From B16-G9 sp964400655 (lineage in GTDB: Bacteria; Bacteroidota; Bacteroidia; Bacteroidales; F082), in assembly GCA_964400655.1 (NCBI GenBank), contig CAYNVN010000175.1, positions 1 through 7,148 of the forward strand: a stretch of 7,148 nt of DNA, given 5' to 3'. How positions within the stretch are numbered: the first letter of the stretch is position 1; every line of letters starts with the position of its first letter. The position numbers and the translations under genes were made by a program. The notes below the pieces were generated by a model. That model saw only the letters and a program-made list of their open reading frames with translations. It did not search any database and was not told the origin of the DNA. This document shows, in pieces, positions 6,584 to 7,148 of this stretch.

Positions 6584-6597
6584 TGCAAACGTTTGCA
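6584..6597. promoter_or_regulatory. LacI/PurR-type palindromic operator in the hppA leader
   Basis: TGCAAACGTTTGCA is a perfect 14-bp palindrome with a central CG, 24 bp before the hppA start codon. Its 12-bp core GCAAACGTTTGC equals the core of the E. coli PurR operator and fits the general operator form of LacI-family repressors. The position, between the presumed promoter and the start codon, suits repression. An imperfect -7 box on the minus strand (TATTTTAG, at 6608-6615) lies just upstream, which would put the palindrome near the transcription start; no clear -33 box was found. No LacI-family gene is in the window, so the regulator and its effector are unknown. Confidence 0.6.
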
Positions 6598-6714
6598 AAA
6601 GAAAGTGCTAAAATAGAAAAAAGTTAAACCGCCCGGCTTTTTTATAACTTTTAAGTTCCTATTATTTTAAACAATTGATACGAATCATATTGTTGGTAAT
6701 TCAAAATCATCAGA

Positions 6715-6750
6715 GGTTAAAAGGTGTTGAATAAATATGTAATTTTAACC
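6715..6750 (+). promoter_or_regulatory. Inverted repeat upstream of the DUF151 gene
   Basis: GGTTAAAA (6715-6722) is the exact reverse complement of TTTTAACC (6743-6750), with a 20-bp spacer, ending 17 bp before the start codon at 6768. The arms extend to GAGG / CCCTC if one base is bulged. It could be a split operator or a leader hairpin. Promoter boxes nearby are imperfect (TAATTTTA at 6740-6747 overlaps the right arm). Its AT-rich arms make a chance occurrence possible. Confidence 0.3.
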
Positions 6751-6767
6751 CTCTTTTTAAAAGACCT

Positions 6768-7148
6768 ATGGAAAAGCTAAAGCTTGAAATTATCGGAATG
6801 TCTTACAGTCAGTCGCAAAGCGGAGCTTATGCCCTGATTCTTGGCGTAGTCGGCGAAAAAACAAGGCTTCCAATTATTATAGGTGGTTTTGAGGCACAGG
6901 CCATAGCCATTGAACTGGAAAAGATGAAACCATCGAGGCCTTTAACCCACGATCTGTTTAAACGTTTTGCCGACGAGGTTGGGGTTACGGTTACCGAAGT
7001 TATCATTAATAAATTTGAAGACGGTATTTTTTATTCGCTGTTGGTTTGCCGTAAAGACGACGAAACCATTTTTATCGACAGCCGCACCTCCGATGCGGTA
7101 GCTTTGGCGTTGCGTTTTGGTGCACCCATTTATGCAAACAAAGTGGTT
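6768..7148 (+). CDS. Bifunctional nuclease (BFN, DUF151) family protein, 3' end outside the window
   Basis: An open frame starts at ATG 6768 and runs without a stop through 127 codons to the window edge, so the C-terminus is missing. The product matches the BFN/DUF151 domain family: an N-terminal strand MEKLKLEIIGMSYS, then GAYALILGVVGEKTRLPIIIG with the usual GxxEAxAIAIELEK continuation (residues 40-52), the RPLTHDLF motif (57-64) and the hallmark IDSRTSDAVALALRFGAPIY (103-122). The name comes from a plant member reported to have DNase and RNase activity; the role of bacterial members is largely unsettled, so only family membership is claimed. Members in Bacteroidota usually continue some tens of residues past this domain, as far as I recall. 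The gene is divergent from hppA across 208 bp. No Shine-Dalgarno sequence is visible before the start. Confidence 0.9.
   Translation, partial: MEKLKLEIIGMSYSQSQSGAYALILGVVGEKTRLPIIIGGFEAQAIAIELEKMKPSRPLTHDLFKRFADEVGVTVTEVIINKFEDGIFYSLLVCRKDDETIFIDSRTSDAVALALRFGAPIYANKVV

Noticed and set aside
6560..6598. An upstream start for hppA adding 13 residues
   Set aside because: The extra codons run through the operator palindrome and would spoil a clear signal peptide that begins at the ATG at 6557-6559.
6619..6652. An inverted repeat AAAAGTTA / TAACTTTT upstream of hppA
   Set aside because: The arms are AT-only apart from one G/C pair and are separated by 18 bases, so chance is a sufficient explanation.

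Overview
The window reads as a piece of chromosome from a member of the Bacteroidota, perhaps a Marinilabiliales-like anaerobe or facultative marine or sediment organism; the order-level guess is weak. Three things point to the phylum. Shine-Dalgarno sequences are absent before most genes. Several upstream regions carry -7 boxes of the Bacteroidota type TAnnTTTG, one with a well-spaced TTTG -33 box. The left edge carries dispersed-repeat sequence of a kind common between genes in this phylum.

Layout, left to right. Positions 1-170 are non-coding and hold the end of a small hairpin-forming dispersed repeat and a degenerate 7-bp tandem repeat. A complete minus-strand gcvP (171-3071) encodes a single-chain glycine decarboxylase P-protein. 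A 265-bp divergent intergenic region (3072-3336) follows, with a gcvP leader hairpin and -7 box on one strand and a good promoter on the other. That promoter drives an AT-rich toxin-antitoxin operon on the plus strand (3337-3904): a ribbon-helix-helix antitoxin overlapping by 11 bp a MazF/PemK-type endoribonuclease toxin. After 164 bp with no gene comes a near-perfect, symmetric hairpin with A6/T6 flanks (4069-4105), which can end transcription from both sides. Next is a complete minus-strand membrane pyrophosphatase gene, hppA (4124-6559). Its motifs depart from the canonical family, yet all expected catalytic residues and the potassium-independence lysine are present. Its leader carries a perfect 14-bp palindrome of LacI/PurR operator type. 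At the right edge a divergent plus-strand gene for a bifunctional-nuclease (DUF151) family protein begins at 6768 and runs off the window.

The genes do not form one pathway. GcvP is core one-carbon metabolism, HppA is an energy-conserving ion pump driven by pyrophosphate, and the DUF151 protein is conserved but poorly understood. The toxin-antitoxin pair looks like an accessory insertion between the convergent ends of the housekeeping neighbourhood. I see no new multi-gene system. The points most worth a second look are the divergent pyrophosphatase with its signal peptide and palindromic operator, the repeat-bearing promoter of the toxin-antitoxin operon, and the two repeat types at the left edge.
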